Shown: positions 24,994 to 33,003 of the stretch, one piece after another
Layout of the letters: every line of letters starts with the position of its first letter
Numbering within the stretch: the first letter of the stretch is position 1
Origin: Pseudomethylobacillus aquaticus
GTDB lineage: Bacteria; Pseudomonadota; Gammaproteobacteria; Burkholderiales; Methylophilaceae
Direction: 5' to 3'
NCBI RefSeq assembly: GCF_003730115.1
Contig: NZ_RJVP01000003.1
Span: 62,001-126,000 of the forward strand
DNA: 64,000 nucleotides
Program-made: the position numbers and the translations under genes
Notes under the pieces: generated by a model
What the model was told of the DNA's origin: nothing
The model's database searches: none
Seen by the model: the letters and a program-made list of their open reading frames with translations, nothing else

Positions 24994-25023
24994 AATGATC
25001 TGAACTTGAATGATCTGAATTTG
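24994..25023. repeat. 15-bp tandem duplication upstream of the globin gene
   Basis: AATGATCTGAACTTG is followed directly by AATGATCTGAATTTG, 16 bp upstream of the globin start. It may lengthen the leader. Confidence 0.85.
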
Positions 25024-25047
25024 GGAGATGGATGCCGGTGACCTGCA

Positions 25048-26028
25048 TCAGAAGCCGACCTGGGCCGACAGATAAACGCCGTCTTGTCTGCCGAAATCGG
25101 CACCCACGGCTTTTACCGTGGCGATGTTGCCCAGATTCACATAGGCCAGCGTCAGCGAGACATTCTTGTTGGGTGCATAGGCCACAAACAGGTCGAAGGC
25201 ATCCTGTTCCTTCAGTTCAACCACATTGGCACCACCGAACAGCAGGCCGTTGGCCGGGCTTTCAAGGTTGTTTGGCTTCATGCGGTATTCAGCACCGATG
25301 GCGACATTCTTGCTGAGCAGATAAGCGGCTGACAGCTCCAGCTGTGGTTGGTAGTTGTCATGCCGGTCGCCACCAAAACCAAGCAAGCCGAACTGATTGG
25401 CTTTGGTCATGCGCAAGGTCGTGTTCAACAACAAACTTTGTGCCAGAAACAATTTGGTGGCCGCTACATAGAAGTCATAGCCGCTGTCGTCCTTGGCACC
25501 CACCACTGCACTTTTCACAAAGTCACCATCATGGTTCTTTTTGTACTGCACACCGATGGCCACTTGTGGGAGCCAGGTATCGGCATCGAGTACCGCTTCA
25601 CCGAATACACGCAGCTTGGCGCCTACGATGGTCTGGCTTAACTCGCCACGCCCGATGGCGCCAGGCAAGGCGGCATCGACTTTGTTACGCAAGTTGCCAA
25701 CATCAAACTTCTGCTCGGCGATGGACAGCTCGAAGCGATCGTAGAAGCCCACCGTGATGCCGTAACTATCCAGATTGAAGTCGCCCGTCTTGGCATAGGT
25801 GTAGTGCACGTTGGCACCGATCTCATTGTTGGTGCCGTAACCACCGATGACCGCCCATGGGGTCAAACCACCGCCTGCAGCGCCTTCCACTTGGGAGACG
25901 CCACCGGTCAACAGCAGCTTGTTGCTGACCGAGGTTTCTGCCAGAACGTTGGTGGACAGCGCAGAACAGAGGCTGGCGACTGCAAGCATGGCCATCCGTG
26001 TTGATCGGGTATTCAGACTGTGTTTCAT
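25048..26028 (-). CDS. DUF3034 outer-membrane-type protein
   Basis: A 326-residue exported protein of family DUF3034. The signal peptide ends at NVLA, followed by the family signature (NKLLLTGGVSQVEGAAGGG, then LTPWAVIGGYGT). After that come alternating beta-strands ending in aromatic residues, and a final Phe (LSAQVGF), as in outer-membrane barrels. The start at 26028 is chosen because AAAAGG ends 6 bp upstream; the ATG at 26034 would sit directly on the site. It lies about 70 bp upstream of the globin on the same strand and may be co-transcribed with it. The function of the family is unknown. Confidence 0.82.
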   Translation of the reverse strand: MKHSLNTRSTRMAMLAVASLCSALSTNVLAETSVSNKLLLTGGVSQVEGAAGGGLTPWAVIGGYGTNNEIGANVHYTYAKTGDFNLDSYGITVGFYDRFELSIAEQKFDVGNLRNKVDAALPGAIGRGELSQTIVGAKLRVFGEAVLDADTWLPQVAIGVQYKKNHDGDFVKSAVVGAKDDSGYDFYVAATKLFLAQSLLLNTTLRMTKANQFGLLGFGGDRHDNYQPQLELSAAYLLSKNVAIGAEYRMKPNNLESPANGLLFGGANVVELKEQDAFDLFVAYAPNKNVSLTLAYVNLGNIATVKAVGADFGRQDGVYLSAQVGF

Positions 26029-26292
26029 GTTCATCCTTTTATGTGAAGGTACTGGAATCTGATGTGAAGTTTTACTTCCCCTCACTAATACGTCTCACAA
26101 TTTATTTGGATGCAAAATAATTAACTTTTCTTTTGACCTCACACGCTGGCCGCAGGTGCAGCCAACACAAATGTCCTTAATAAAGCGATAACTTCAGTAC
26201 GCAATGTCTCAATTTTTGAGTGCGGTGTTTTGCGTGCGAACTAATTTCCATCACCCCCTTCTTAATCATGTAAATCAACTATGGAGACACAC

Positions 26293-26748
26293 ATGAAATC
26301 AATCGCAATGGTAGGTGCTGTGATGCTGGCTGGTTTGTTCGCACAATCGGCGAGTGCCAATGAATGCGTGCATACGGTGGAAGCCACCGCTTCCATGGCC
26401 TTCAACGTGAAAGAGATCGCGGTCAAGAAGAGCTGCAAGGAAGTGACCATCAATCTCAAAAACACCGGCACCATGGCCAAGGCCGTCATGGGCCACAATA
26501 TCGTGATCACCAAAACAGCTGACATGAGCGCTGTGGCGAATGACGGTATGGCGGCAGGTGCAGACAAGAATTACGTGAAGCCGAATGACGCACGCGTGAT
26601 CGCGGCCAGTACGGTGATCGGTGGCGGCGAAACCACCACCTTCAAGTTCAAGACGGACAAGCTCAGCGCCAAGGAAGCCTATTCGTTCTTCTGTAGTTTC
26701 CCTGGCCACTCCGGCATCATGAAGGGCACCTTCAAGGTGGTTGGTTAA
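26293..26748 (+). CDS. Azurin-type cupredoxin
   Basis: A periplasmic blue copper protein that passes single electrons, for example to cytochrome oxidases or from amine/alcohol dehydrogenases in methylotrophs. The 151-residue precursor has a signal peptide ending SASA. The mature azurin fold shows the first copper His in VMGHNIVI and the C-terminal loop FFCSFPGHSGIMKG with the Cys, His and Met ligands. The second disulfide Cys is in KKSCKEV. ATG at 26293 is preceded by GGAG at 6 bp. It is divergent from the DUF3034 gene, and a terminator follows. Confidence 0.95.
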   Translation: MKSIAMVGAVMLAGLFAQSASANECVHTVEATASMAFNVKEIAVKKSCKEVTINLKNTGTMAKAVMGHNIVITKTADMSAVANDGMAAGADKNYVKPNDARVIAASTVIGGGETTTFKFKTDKLSAKEAYSFFCSFPGHSGIMKGTFKVVG

Positions 26749-26800
26749 ACGCCCGGTGCGATTCTGATGGTTCATTCGCGCATGTGAATGAGCTCACCAT

Positions 26801-26827
26801 AAAAACGGCGCCTGGAGCGCCGTTTTT
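26801..26827 (+). terminator. Terminator after azurin
   Basis: An 11-bp perfect stem AAAAACGGCGC/GCGCCGTTTTT with loop CTGGA, followed by TTATT. Its stem is identical to the pqqA terminator at 20500. Confidence 0.85.
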
Positions 26828-26984
26828 ATTGGTTGTTTTTATTGCAGTGCTGTTATTGCGTTGCCCTCGCAAACGCGCCGTCTGCAGCAGACGTTATGAT
26901 CGGTCGTGGTGATCAATACCGTGTCTGTTATGGGCGTGTGGTTTAACATACGCCGAATCCATCACCACCCGAAGCCCACACCCG

Positions 26985-27956
26985 ATGCACCTGCCCAGAC
27001 TGCTGCTAGTACTGTTGCCTTTACTGATAGGGGGCGCTTGCAGCCACACCCCCCCCAGCGCCAGCCCTGTGCAGAAAACGCTGCAAGTCTACGTAACGGT
27101 GGATTGGGAAGGCGCCACGCTGGATGAAGAAAACATCGAGGCGATGCAAGCCTTCCGGCAGAAATTCCCACAGGTGCCCTTGTGGCACTTTCTCAACCCG
27201 GCCTACTTCGTCAAACCCGGCATGGATGCCCAACTCGCCGCCAGCAGCATACGGCGCACCTTGCGGTCGCATGACCATCTGGGCTTGCATCTGCACGGCT
27301 GGCAGTCCCTGATGCGCTATTGCCGCGTTCCGTTCGTCGAGGCACCCAGCATCGTGACGTTGCAAGAAGATTGTGAGCATCAGGATTGTGGCTATGCCGT
27401 CAGCCTGGAGCTGGCCTACGACACGGCCGCGCTAAGCCGCCTGCTGAGCTGCAGTCAGGCGCTGATGGTGAAGCATGGATTTCCACGTCCGGACAGCTTC
27501 CGCGCCGGTGGCTGGCAGGCCGGCCCGAAACTCAGGGAGGCGCTGGTAGCGAATGACTTTAAGGTGGATAGCTCGCATATCGACTATCGCCAGATCAGCA
27601 GTTCCTGGACGGAACGCAGTGCGCTGGTAAAGTCGCTGACCAGGCTGCACCCGGGCGCCTCCGTGCTGGACCAGCCCTACCCTGTACCCGGCGGGCTGAC
27701 GCAATACCCGAACAATGGCAGCCTGGCCGACTATTTCACGCCAGAGCAACTGGTGGGTTATCTACAGACACTGATCGCCGCCGACAAGCAGGTGCTGGTC
27801 ACCGGCTTCCATCAGGAAACAGCGGTGGATTTTCTGCACAGGCTGGAGACCGCCATTCCCATGATGGAACAGGCAGCTGCCGATGCAGGGGTGACGTTAC
27901 GTTGGATGGCAAGCCCCAAGCTGTTAGAATCGCACAATACAACATCGAATAAATGA
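26985..27956 (+). CDS. Polysaccharide-deacetylase-like exported protein
   Basis: A 323-residue protein with a hydrophobic signal sequence ending in a lipobox-like LLIGGACS (Cys at about 19). The box is imperfect, so lipidation is uncertain. The body resembles the NodB-like carbohydrate esterase 4 barrel: the first strand with metal/catalytic Asp (VYVTVDWEGA), the histidine motif HLGLHLHGWQ (around residues 97-106), RAGGW, and late VLVTGFHQE. Such enzymes remove N-acetyl groups from glycans. The substrate is unknown. It lies alone, with its own terminator. Confidence 0.72.
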   Translation: MHLPRLLLVLLPLLIGGACSHTPPSASPVQKTLQVYVTVDWEGATLDEENIEAMQAFRQKFPQVPLWHFLNPAYFVKPGMDAQLAASSIRRTLRSHDHLGLHLHGWQSLMRYCRVPFVEAPSIVTLQEDCEHQDCGYAVSLELAYDTAALSRLLSCSQALMVKHGFPRPDSFRAGGWQAGPKLREALVANDFKVDSSHIDYRQISSSWTERSALVKSLTRLHPGASVLDQPYPVPGGLTQYPNNGSLADYFTPEQLVGYLQTLIAADKQVLVTGFHQETAVDFLHRLETAIPMMEQAAADAGVTLRWMASPKLLESHNTTSNK

Positions 27957-28025
27957 TTAGCGCACAATGAACCTGCGCCTGATTAATACGTCTATGTAAG
28001 TGCATGATTTATGCGCGTAACTTAC

Positions 28026-28056
28026 AAGGCCGGGCGACCCCCGGCCTTCTTTTTAT
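28026..28056 (+). terminator. Terminator after the deacetylase-like gene
   Basis: Stem AAGGCCGGG/CCCGGCCTT with a 5-nt loop, then TTCTTTTTATT. It is a textbook intrinsic terminator about 70 bp after the stop codon. Confidence 0.9.
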
Positions 28057-28074
28057 TCGCTGCCTGGCCAGCGC

Positions 28075-28263
28075 ATGCATTTGACAGGATGGACGTTGAA
28101 AACCAAACCTTGCCAGTTATGCCAGCAAGACCACAGCACGCTTTACCGGGTACGGCTAGAAGCGCATGCGGACTGGTGCTTTGTTTGCAGCGCATGCTGC
28201 AAACGTGCAAAAGTACTGGAGGGCTACCGCTATGGCGGTACCTGGCAAGGCAAGCGTCACTAA
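28075..28263 (+). CDS. Small four-cysteine (zinc-ribbon-like) protein
   Basis: A 62-residue protein I cannot name. It has CQLC near the N-terminus (PCQLCQQD) and WCFVCSACCK about 25 residues later, a spacing that suggests a zinc ribbon or knuckle. It ends nine bases before the next small gene, which supports translation of both from one message. No clear ribosome-binding site is seen and the exact start is uncertain. An overlapping open frame from 28011 lacks coding character. Confidence 0.6.
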   Translation: MHLTGWTLKTKPCQLCQQDHSTLYRVRLEAHADWCFVCSACCKRAKVLEGYRYGGTWQGKRH

Positions 28264-28272
28264 AGGAAGCCT

Positions 28273-28506
28273 ATGCACCAGATGACGTCACGTAGACTCA
28301 ACCCGCAAAAGCTGCTCAACAGCAAATGGAGCAAGGTCGCCGCTGAGCACAAGGAAAAGCACTTCATGGTGGTGAAATTGCTGCTCGCGGAGGACGAAAG
28401 CAGACGAGTCGAGCAAGTAGTGCTGGAGGCGGTACTGACCAGACGGCAATGGACCATGCCCTGGCAAAAGCTGCTGGACGAGACACAGTGGAAGCAGGGC
28501 TGGTGA
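28273..28506 (+). CDS. TIGR02450-type Trp-rich small protein
   Basis: A basic 77-residue protein of the tryptophan-rich TIGR02450 type: NPQKLLNSKWSKV, KEKHFMVVKLL, VLEAVLTRRQW and the closing WKQGW are the family landmarks. The function is not known. AAGGAAG three to four bases before the ATG fixes the start. It follows the four-cysteine gene by nine bases and faces the M48 peptidase gene (convergent). Confidence 0.82.
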   Translation: MHQMTSRRLNPQKLLNSKWSKVAAEHKEKHFMVVKLLLAEDESRRVEQVVLEAVLTRRQWTMPWQKLLDETQWKQGW

Positions 28507-28543
28507 CCTCGGCCTGGCCACCAAGCACTCACCATACGGTTAC

Positions 28544-29869
28544 TTAAGGGTTGACTGCCAAGGCGTCGAGATCCACGCCATCACATTTATTGAAGCTGGC
28601 TTTGGCGCAGGAGAACTGTTCTGAGCCGGACAGGCTCTGTGCTTTGCTGAAGTAGCCGGCAGCGGCTTCCGTGTAGCCCAAGCCGCGTGCGGCCAGCCCC
28701 AGATAATAATAGGACAGGTCGAAGTGATAGCCCACCTTGACCACTTTCTGCATCAGCCCGCGCCAGTCCTGCTTTTCCTGCAAGGCTTTGAAATCGCTCT
28801 GATTCAAATAGAACTGCAGGCCGCAGCTTTGACACGGCAGCTCGGTGCGCCCTTCCTTGAACGCTTCCTGCTCAGGCGAGTAGAACGCCAGCGCTTTGCT
28901 GGCATCCACTGCGGGGGGCTCAGCCAGATTGACCTTGCCCTCCTCGATCACGCGCACATTGGAGGAATTGAACCCGGCCGTGTCCGTGCCCACACGCACA
29001 TATTGATATTCGGCGGCATCGTCACGCGCGGCCAGCGCAGCGCGGTAGATCTTCTGCATCGGTGCCTGCAGCGCCTGCAGTGCTTCGATACGCTTGTCGG
29101 AAGAAGGGTGGGTGCTAAAAAAATCGGCTTGCTGTCCGCTGGCACTGTTGTTGGCAGCGCCCATCTTTTCCCATAAGGTCACCGCCGCAGCCGGGTCATA
29201 ACCGGCCTGTGCGGCCAGTTCGATACCCAGTTTATCGGCTTCACTCTCGGCACCACGGCTGTTGGGCAAGGTGATGAAGGCAGCAGCAGCCAGGCCTGCG
29301 GCGCTGTGTGCAGTCTGCTGATTGTACTGACGCTGGCGTGGCGTGGCATTGGCATCACCACTGGTGGCGGCCACCGCCACCGCTGCCACCGCGATCTGGG
29401 AAAGGATCTGCATGGACATCTTCTCGGCGCCGTGATTCGCCAGCGCATGCGCGATCTCATGGCCCATCACCTGGGCCAGTTCGTCATCGGTGGGCTGGAT
29501 CTTGTCCAGCAGGCCCTTGAACACTGCCATCTTGCCGCCCGGCATGCACGTGGCATTGATGGCGTCGTTGTCGATGACATTGACCTGCCATTCCCAGCTC
29601 TGTGAATCGGGACGGTATTGCACCGCACGCGCGATCAGCCGGTTGGTCAGTGTCTGCAGGCGCTTGTTGATGGCCGGGTCGTCGATGAGCTTGTTCTGTT
29701 TGCCATAGCCTTCGATCATGGAGGCATACAGTTGCGTGCTCTGATTGATGGCCGAGGCTTCAGACACCAGACTCAGTTGCGAGCGGCCTGTCATCGGATT
29801 GGTGGCACAGCCGCTGAGCTGGCTCAACAACGTCAACACGATCAAACACCACAAGCCACGCATACGCAT
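28544..29869 (-). CDS. M48-family metalloprotease lipoprotein
   Basis: An exported zinc protease of about 441 residues, anchored to the membrane by a lipobox (QLSGC). The M48 core has the zinc motif HEIAH (MGHEIAHALANHGAEK) and the third ligand Glu in SRGAESEADKLGIELA. In the C-terminal part, PCQSCGLQF and a TPR-like helical tail follow. Relatives (LoiP/BepA-type and M48 lipoproteins) degrade misfolded outer-membrane proteins. The ATG at 29869 follows GGAGG by 4 bp. Two further in-frame ATGs exist (29863 and the distant 29920). Confidence 0.9.
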   Translation of the reverse strand: MRMRGLWCLIVLTLLSQLSGCATNPMTGRSQLSLVSEASAINQSTQLYASMIEGYGKQNKLIDDPAINKRLQTLTNRLIARAVQYRPDSQSWEWQVNVIDNDAINATCMPGGKMAVFKGLLDKIQPTDDELAQVMGHEIAHALANHGAEKMSMQILSQIAVAAVAVAATSGDANATPRQRQYNQQTAHSAAGLAAAAFITLPNSRGAESEADKLGIELAAQAGYDPAAAVTLWEKMGAANNSASGQQADFFSTHPSSDKRIEALQALQAPMQKIYRAALAARDDAAEYQYVRVGTDTAGFNSSNVRVIEEGKVNLAEPPAVDASKALAFYSPEQEAFKEGRTELPCQSCGLQFYLNQSDFKALQEKQDWRGLMQKVVKVGYHFDLSYYYLGLAARGLGYTEAAAGYFSKAQSLSGSEQFSCAKASFNKCDGVDLDALAVNP

Positions 29870-29891
29870 CCCGCCTCCCTCATGCCAATCC

Positions 29892-29939
29892 ATCCTAGCG
29901 CCAATAAATCCTAGCGCCAATAAATTCTAGCGCCATCAT
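29892..29939. repeat. 16-bp tandem repeat upstream of the M48 gene
   Basis: ATCCTAGCGCCAATAA is repeated perfectly (29892-29907, 29908-29923) and followed by a degraded third copy. It lies within the leader or promoter area of the M48 gene. Confidence 0.85.
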
Positions 29940-30057
29940 GCCATATCCGGACAGGTTTTCTAGCCCCGCCAGCCAGCTTGACCAGTCAGCACGATAGGCA
30001 CGGTTCTCCTGCCAGGCACTGCGCGCGCGATGACACCACAGGCGATGGCGCGCTGCC

Positions 30058-30798
30058 TTATTTGACCAGCGGACGGATGGCGGCATAACCACCATCCAGC
30101 GACCACACCTGGCCGGTCACCCGTGCCGCCTGCTCCGACAGCAACCAGGCCATCAGGCTGGCCAGTTCCTGCGGCTGACCGATACCGGCCAAGGGATATT
30201 GGCGCGCTGCCAGTTCACGGCCAGCTTCACTGGCCAGCAAGGCACTGGCGGCTGGCGTTTCCATGAGGCCGGGTGCCACGGCGTTGATGCGTATCTGGTA
30301 TGGCGCATAAGTCGCTGCGGCACCACGCACCATGGCCTCCAGTCCGCCTTTGGCGGCCGCGATGGCCTCATGATTGGGCGTGCCTATGCGTGCTGCCGCC
30401 GACGACACCAGCACAGCAGCACCCGGCTGTTTGGCGACACGCAGCGCCTTGAGGAACGCTGCCAGCATGAAATAGGCACTGAACAGATTGGCCTGCATGC
30501 ATGCCATGAAATCGGCTTCGCTCATGCGGTGCATGGCACCCAGACGGATGTTGCCCACGCAATGCGCGAGCAAGGTCGGCACAGGCCGTCCACGGCTTTC
30601 CAGCTGTTGCAGCACCGCGTCGGCGCCGGCCAGGCTGGTGCAATCGGCCTCGATCTGCACATGGTCATCGCCATACATCTGCTGCAAGCGGGCCGCGTCG
30701 CGGCTAACCAGCACCAACTGGTGCCCGGCGGCCAGTTGCGCGGCCATGGCTTGCCCCAGGCCACCGCAGGCCCCCGTGATCAATGCAACTTTTTCCAT
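30058..30798 (-). CDS. Short-chain dehydrogenase lacking the catalytic tyrosine
   Basis: A 246-residue Rossmann-fold SDR with the cofactor motif TGACGGLG at about 9-16 and the catalytic-region serines (LVSSAAARIG). At the position of the active-site Tyr in Y-x3-K it has Ile (NHEAIAAAKGG), with Lys kept. The usual NNAG motif is also changed (LAHCVGNI). The C-terminal AVAPGLMETP and SLDGGYA are conventional. It may bind NAD(P)H without classic redox chemistry, or use another residue. The ATG is fixed by AGAGGAA at 5 bp. Confidence 0.85.
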   Translation of the reverse strand: MEKVALITGACGGLGQAMAAQLAAGHQLVLVSRDAARLQQMYGDDHVQIEADCTSLAGADAVLQQLESRGRPVPTLLAHCVGNIRLGAMHRMSEADFMACMQANLFSAYFMLAAFLKALRVAKQPGAAVLVSSAAARIGTPNHEAIAAAKGGLEAMVRGAAATYAPYQIRINAVAPGLMETPAASALLASEAGRELAARQYPLAGIGQPQELASLMAWLLSEQAARVTGQVWSLDGGYAAIRPLVK

Positions 30799-30931
30799 GC
30801 GTATTCCTCTACCAGACCAGCCCGTGGCTGGCGATCGATAAAAAAGCAGGCTGACCGTGTTGACAGCCCGGCGATCAGTCCCGTTATAGTCTGACAGCGC
30901 TGCTTGGTCAGCGCCTGCAGGCAAAGATTCA

Positions 30932-30969
30932 ACCTTAGTTAAGCAATCACACCTTAGTTAAGCAATCAC
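30932..30969. repeat. 19-bp perfect tandem duplication before the flavoprotein gene
   Basis: ACCTTAGTTAAGCAATCAC occurs twice without a gap, ending 17 bp before the GTG start at 30987, so it lies in the 5' leader. Confidence 0.9.
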
Positions 30970-30986
30970 AAAAGCAACGACAGAAA

Positions 30987-32000
30987 GTGAACGACGTGAA
31001 CACACCACATCAGGTCGCCATCATCGGCGCCGGCATGGCAGGTCTGGCCTGCGCACAGGCCCTGCAGGCGCAGGGCATACGCAGCCTGATCTTCGAAAAG
31101 AGCCGTGGCCCCTCCGGCCGCATGAGCACGCGCAGAACCGACCAGTGGCAGTGCGACCATGGCGCGCAATACTTCACCGTGCGCGATGCGGTGTTCCAGG
31201 CCGAGGTGGCACGCTGGCAGGCTGCCGGTCTGGCAGCGCCCTGGCACGGCAACATCACCATACTGCCTGCGCATAGCGGCGCAGGCCGACACACCCAGCC
31301 CGTGACCCGCTATGTGGGCGTACCGCACATGACCTCGCCCGCCCATGCACTGTATGCAGGGCTGGACCATACTGACCAGTCTACGGTGCAGTCCATCCGC
31401 CATGACCGGGGCCAATGGCACATCACCACGGCCGAGCATGGCTTGCACCCGGCCGGATTCGACGCTCTGGTGCTGGCCATCCCGGCACCGCAGGCAGCCA
31501 GGCTGCTGGCGACGCAGGACAGCCCGGTGGCAGGCTTGCCGGCACAGGCGGTGATGCGCGGTTGCTGGACGCTGATGCTGCAATATGTCGCGCCCGTCCG
31601 CATGGACTTCGATGCTGCTTTTGTGAACCAGGGACCGATCAGCTGGCTGGCACGCAACAGCAGCAAGCCGGGCCGCAGCGGTCAGGAATGCTGGGTGGTG
31701 CAGGCCAGCCCGACCTGGAGCGAGGCGCATCTGGGACAGGAGGCGGCCTGGGTGACCACGCAACTGCTGGAGGCAGCGGCCTTGCTTGGCCTGCCTGCAC
31801 CTGTCAGCAGTACCGCGCATCGCTGGCGCTATGCCGACACCGAAAACGCACTCAGTGTGCAGTTCGGCTGGGATGCCGACAAAGCGCTGGGACTGTGTGG
31901 CGACTGGCTCAATGGGGGACGCGTGGAAGGTGCCTGGACCAGCGGCCATGCGCTGGGCACACAGGTGGCAGCAGCGTTGCGGCGTAAGGCGGCAGGCTAA
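30987..32000 (+). CDS. Renalase-like FAD-dependent oxidoreductase
   Basis: A 337-residue flavoprotein of the renalase/amine-oxidase type. The FAD Rossmann motif VAIIGAGMAGLACAQAL opens the protein and is followed by IFEKSRGPSGRMSTRR (the family GG-R-xx-R signature) and CDHGAQYFTVR. The C-terminal FAD contact is CGDWLNGGRVEGAWTSG. Bacterial renalases oxidise the 2- and 6-dihydro isomers of NAD(P)H formed by mistake, a repair role I infer here. GTG at 30987 is the first in-frame start, with a second GTG at 30996; neither has a strong ribosome-binding site. Confidence 0.88.
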   Translation: MNDVNTPHQVAIIGAGMAGLACAQALQAQGIRSLIFEKSRGPSGRMSTRRTDQWQCDHGAQYFTVRDAVFQAEVARWQAAGLAAPWHGNITILPAHSGAGRHTQPVTRYVGVPHMTSPAHALYAGLDHTDQSTVQSIRHDRGQWHITTAEHGLHPAGFDALVLAIPAPQAARLLATQDSPVAGLPAQAVMRGCWTLMLQYVAPVRMDFDAAFVNQGPISWLARNSSKPGRSGQECWVVQASPTWSEAHLGQEAAWVTTQLLEAAALLGLPAPVSSTAHRWRYADTENALSVQFGWDADKALGLCGDWLNGGRVEGAWTSGHALGTQVAAALRRKAAG

Positions 32001-32058
32001 AGCAAAGGCAACTCACCACACCGCCCAGCCAAGGTCGAGCCCGTGAGCGCAGCTGGGC

Positions 32059-33003
32059 TCAGGACAGGTGGCGCAGCTTGCGTGTGACCAGGGAGGCGGC
32101 GGCGGTGCGCGTCTCCACCCCCAGCTTGGTGAACACATGCTCCAGATGCTTGTTCACGGTGCGCGGGCTGGTGCCCAGGATGTCGCCGATGTCACGGTTG
32201 GTCTTGCCTTTGACCGCCCAGTACAACACTTCGGATTCGCGCCTGGTCAGCGTGAAGTTGGCCATCAGTGCCTCGATCTGCGCGGCGTCCGACTCCTCGC
32301 GCAGCAGCAGGATCCATTGCTCCTCGCTCTCCAGATCGGCAGGCGTGAAGATCAGTCGGCCATCCGGATGGAAGATGGTGAGCGGCAACAGCTGGTTCTC
32401 GCGGCTAGTGGCCAGCTTGTTGACCCAGGCCAACAGGGTGGCGGCCGGGTCATCCGTAGCCTCCGGGCGTTCCAGATATTTCTGCATGAGCTGGCGCGCC
32501 AGCGGTGTCTGCCAGACGATCTTGCCGTTGCCCGGCAACACGGCGATCGCGGCCTGACCAAAGGCATCCAGTGCGCCGCGTGTCTGGTGCATCAAGCGCG
32601 AGGCCTGCAGATGGGTGGCGATGCGCGCCAGCACTTCGGCGGTGCGTATCGGCTTGGTGACGTAATCGGTGCCGCCTGCCGAGAAACCCGCCACCACATG
32701 CTCGGATTCGGTCAGGCCGGTCATGAAGATCACCGGGATGTGGCGCGTGTTGAGGTCGGCCTTGAGCTGACGGCACACCTCGAAACCGTCCATGCCCGGC
32801 ATGATGGCATCCAGCAGGATGATGTCCGGGCTGGCTTCAACAGCCTGTTTCAGCGCACGTTCACCGCTATTGGCCACCAGCACGATGAAGCCGGACTCGT
32901 CCAGCGCATCGTGCAACACCGCCAGGTTCTCGGGCACGTCGTCCACGATCAATACCACGGTGGTCGCCTTGGCCTGCATGCTCAGCTCGGTGGATTCAGT
33001 CAT
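32059..33003 (-). CDS. LuxR-type response regulator
   Basis: A 314-residue regulator: REC domain (15-135, phospho-acceptor Asp65 in LLDAIMPGMDG), a middle region (about 140-240) resembling a small PAS-like sensor, and a C-terminal LuxR/NarL HTH (LTRRESEVLYWAVKGKTNRD, then SPRTVNKHLEHVFTKLGV). The start overlaps the 3' end of the permease-kinase gene by 8 bp, so it is the cognate output partner. An intergenic 18-mer (36599) shared with the fmd promoter region is a candidate target. It converges with the flavoprotein gene. Confidence 0.92.
   Translation of the reverse strand: MTESTELSMQAKATTVVLIVDDVPENLAVLHDALDESGFIVLVANSGERALKQAVEASPDIILLDAIMPGMDGFEVCRQLKADLNTRHIPVIFMTGLTESEHVVAGFSAGGTDYVTKPIRTAEVLARIATHLQASRLMHQTRGALDAFGQAAIAVLPGNGKIVWQTPLARQLMQKYLERPEATDDPAATLLAWVNKLATSRENQLLPLTIFHPDGRLIFTPADLESEEQWILLLREESDAAQIEALMANFTLTRRESEVLYWAVKGKTNRDIGDILGTSPRTVNKHLEHVFTKLGVETRTAAASLVTRKLRHLS

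Noticed and set aside
28011-28295. 94-codon frame overlapping the four-Cys gene
   Set aside because: It starts inside the terminator hairpin and has no coding signature. The overlapping frame has ordered CxxC pairs.
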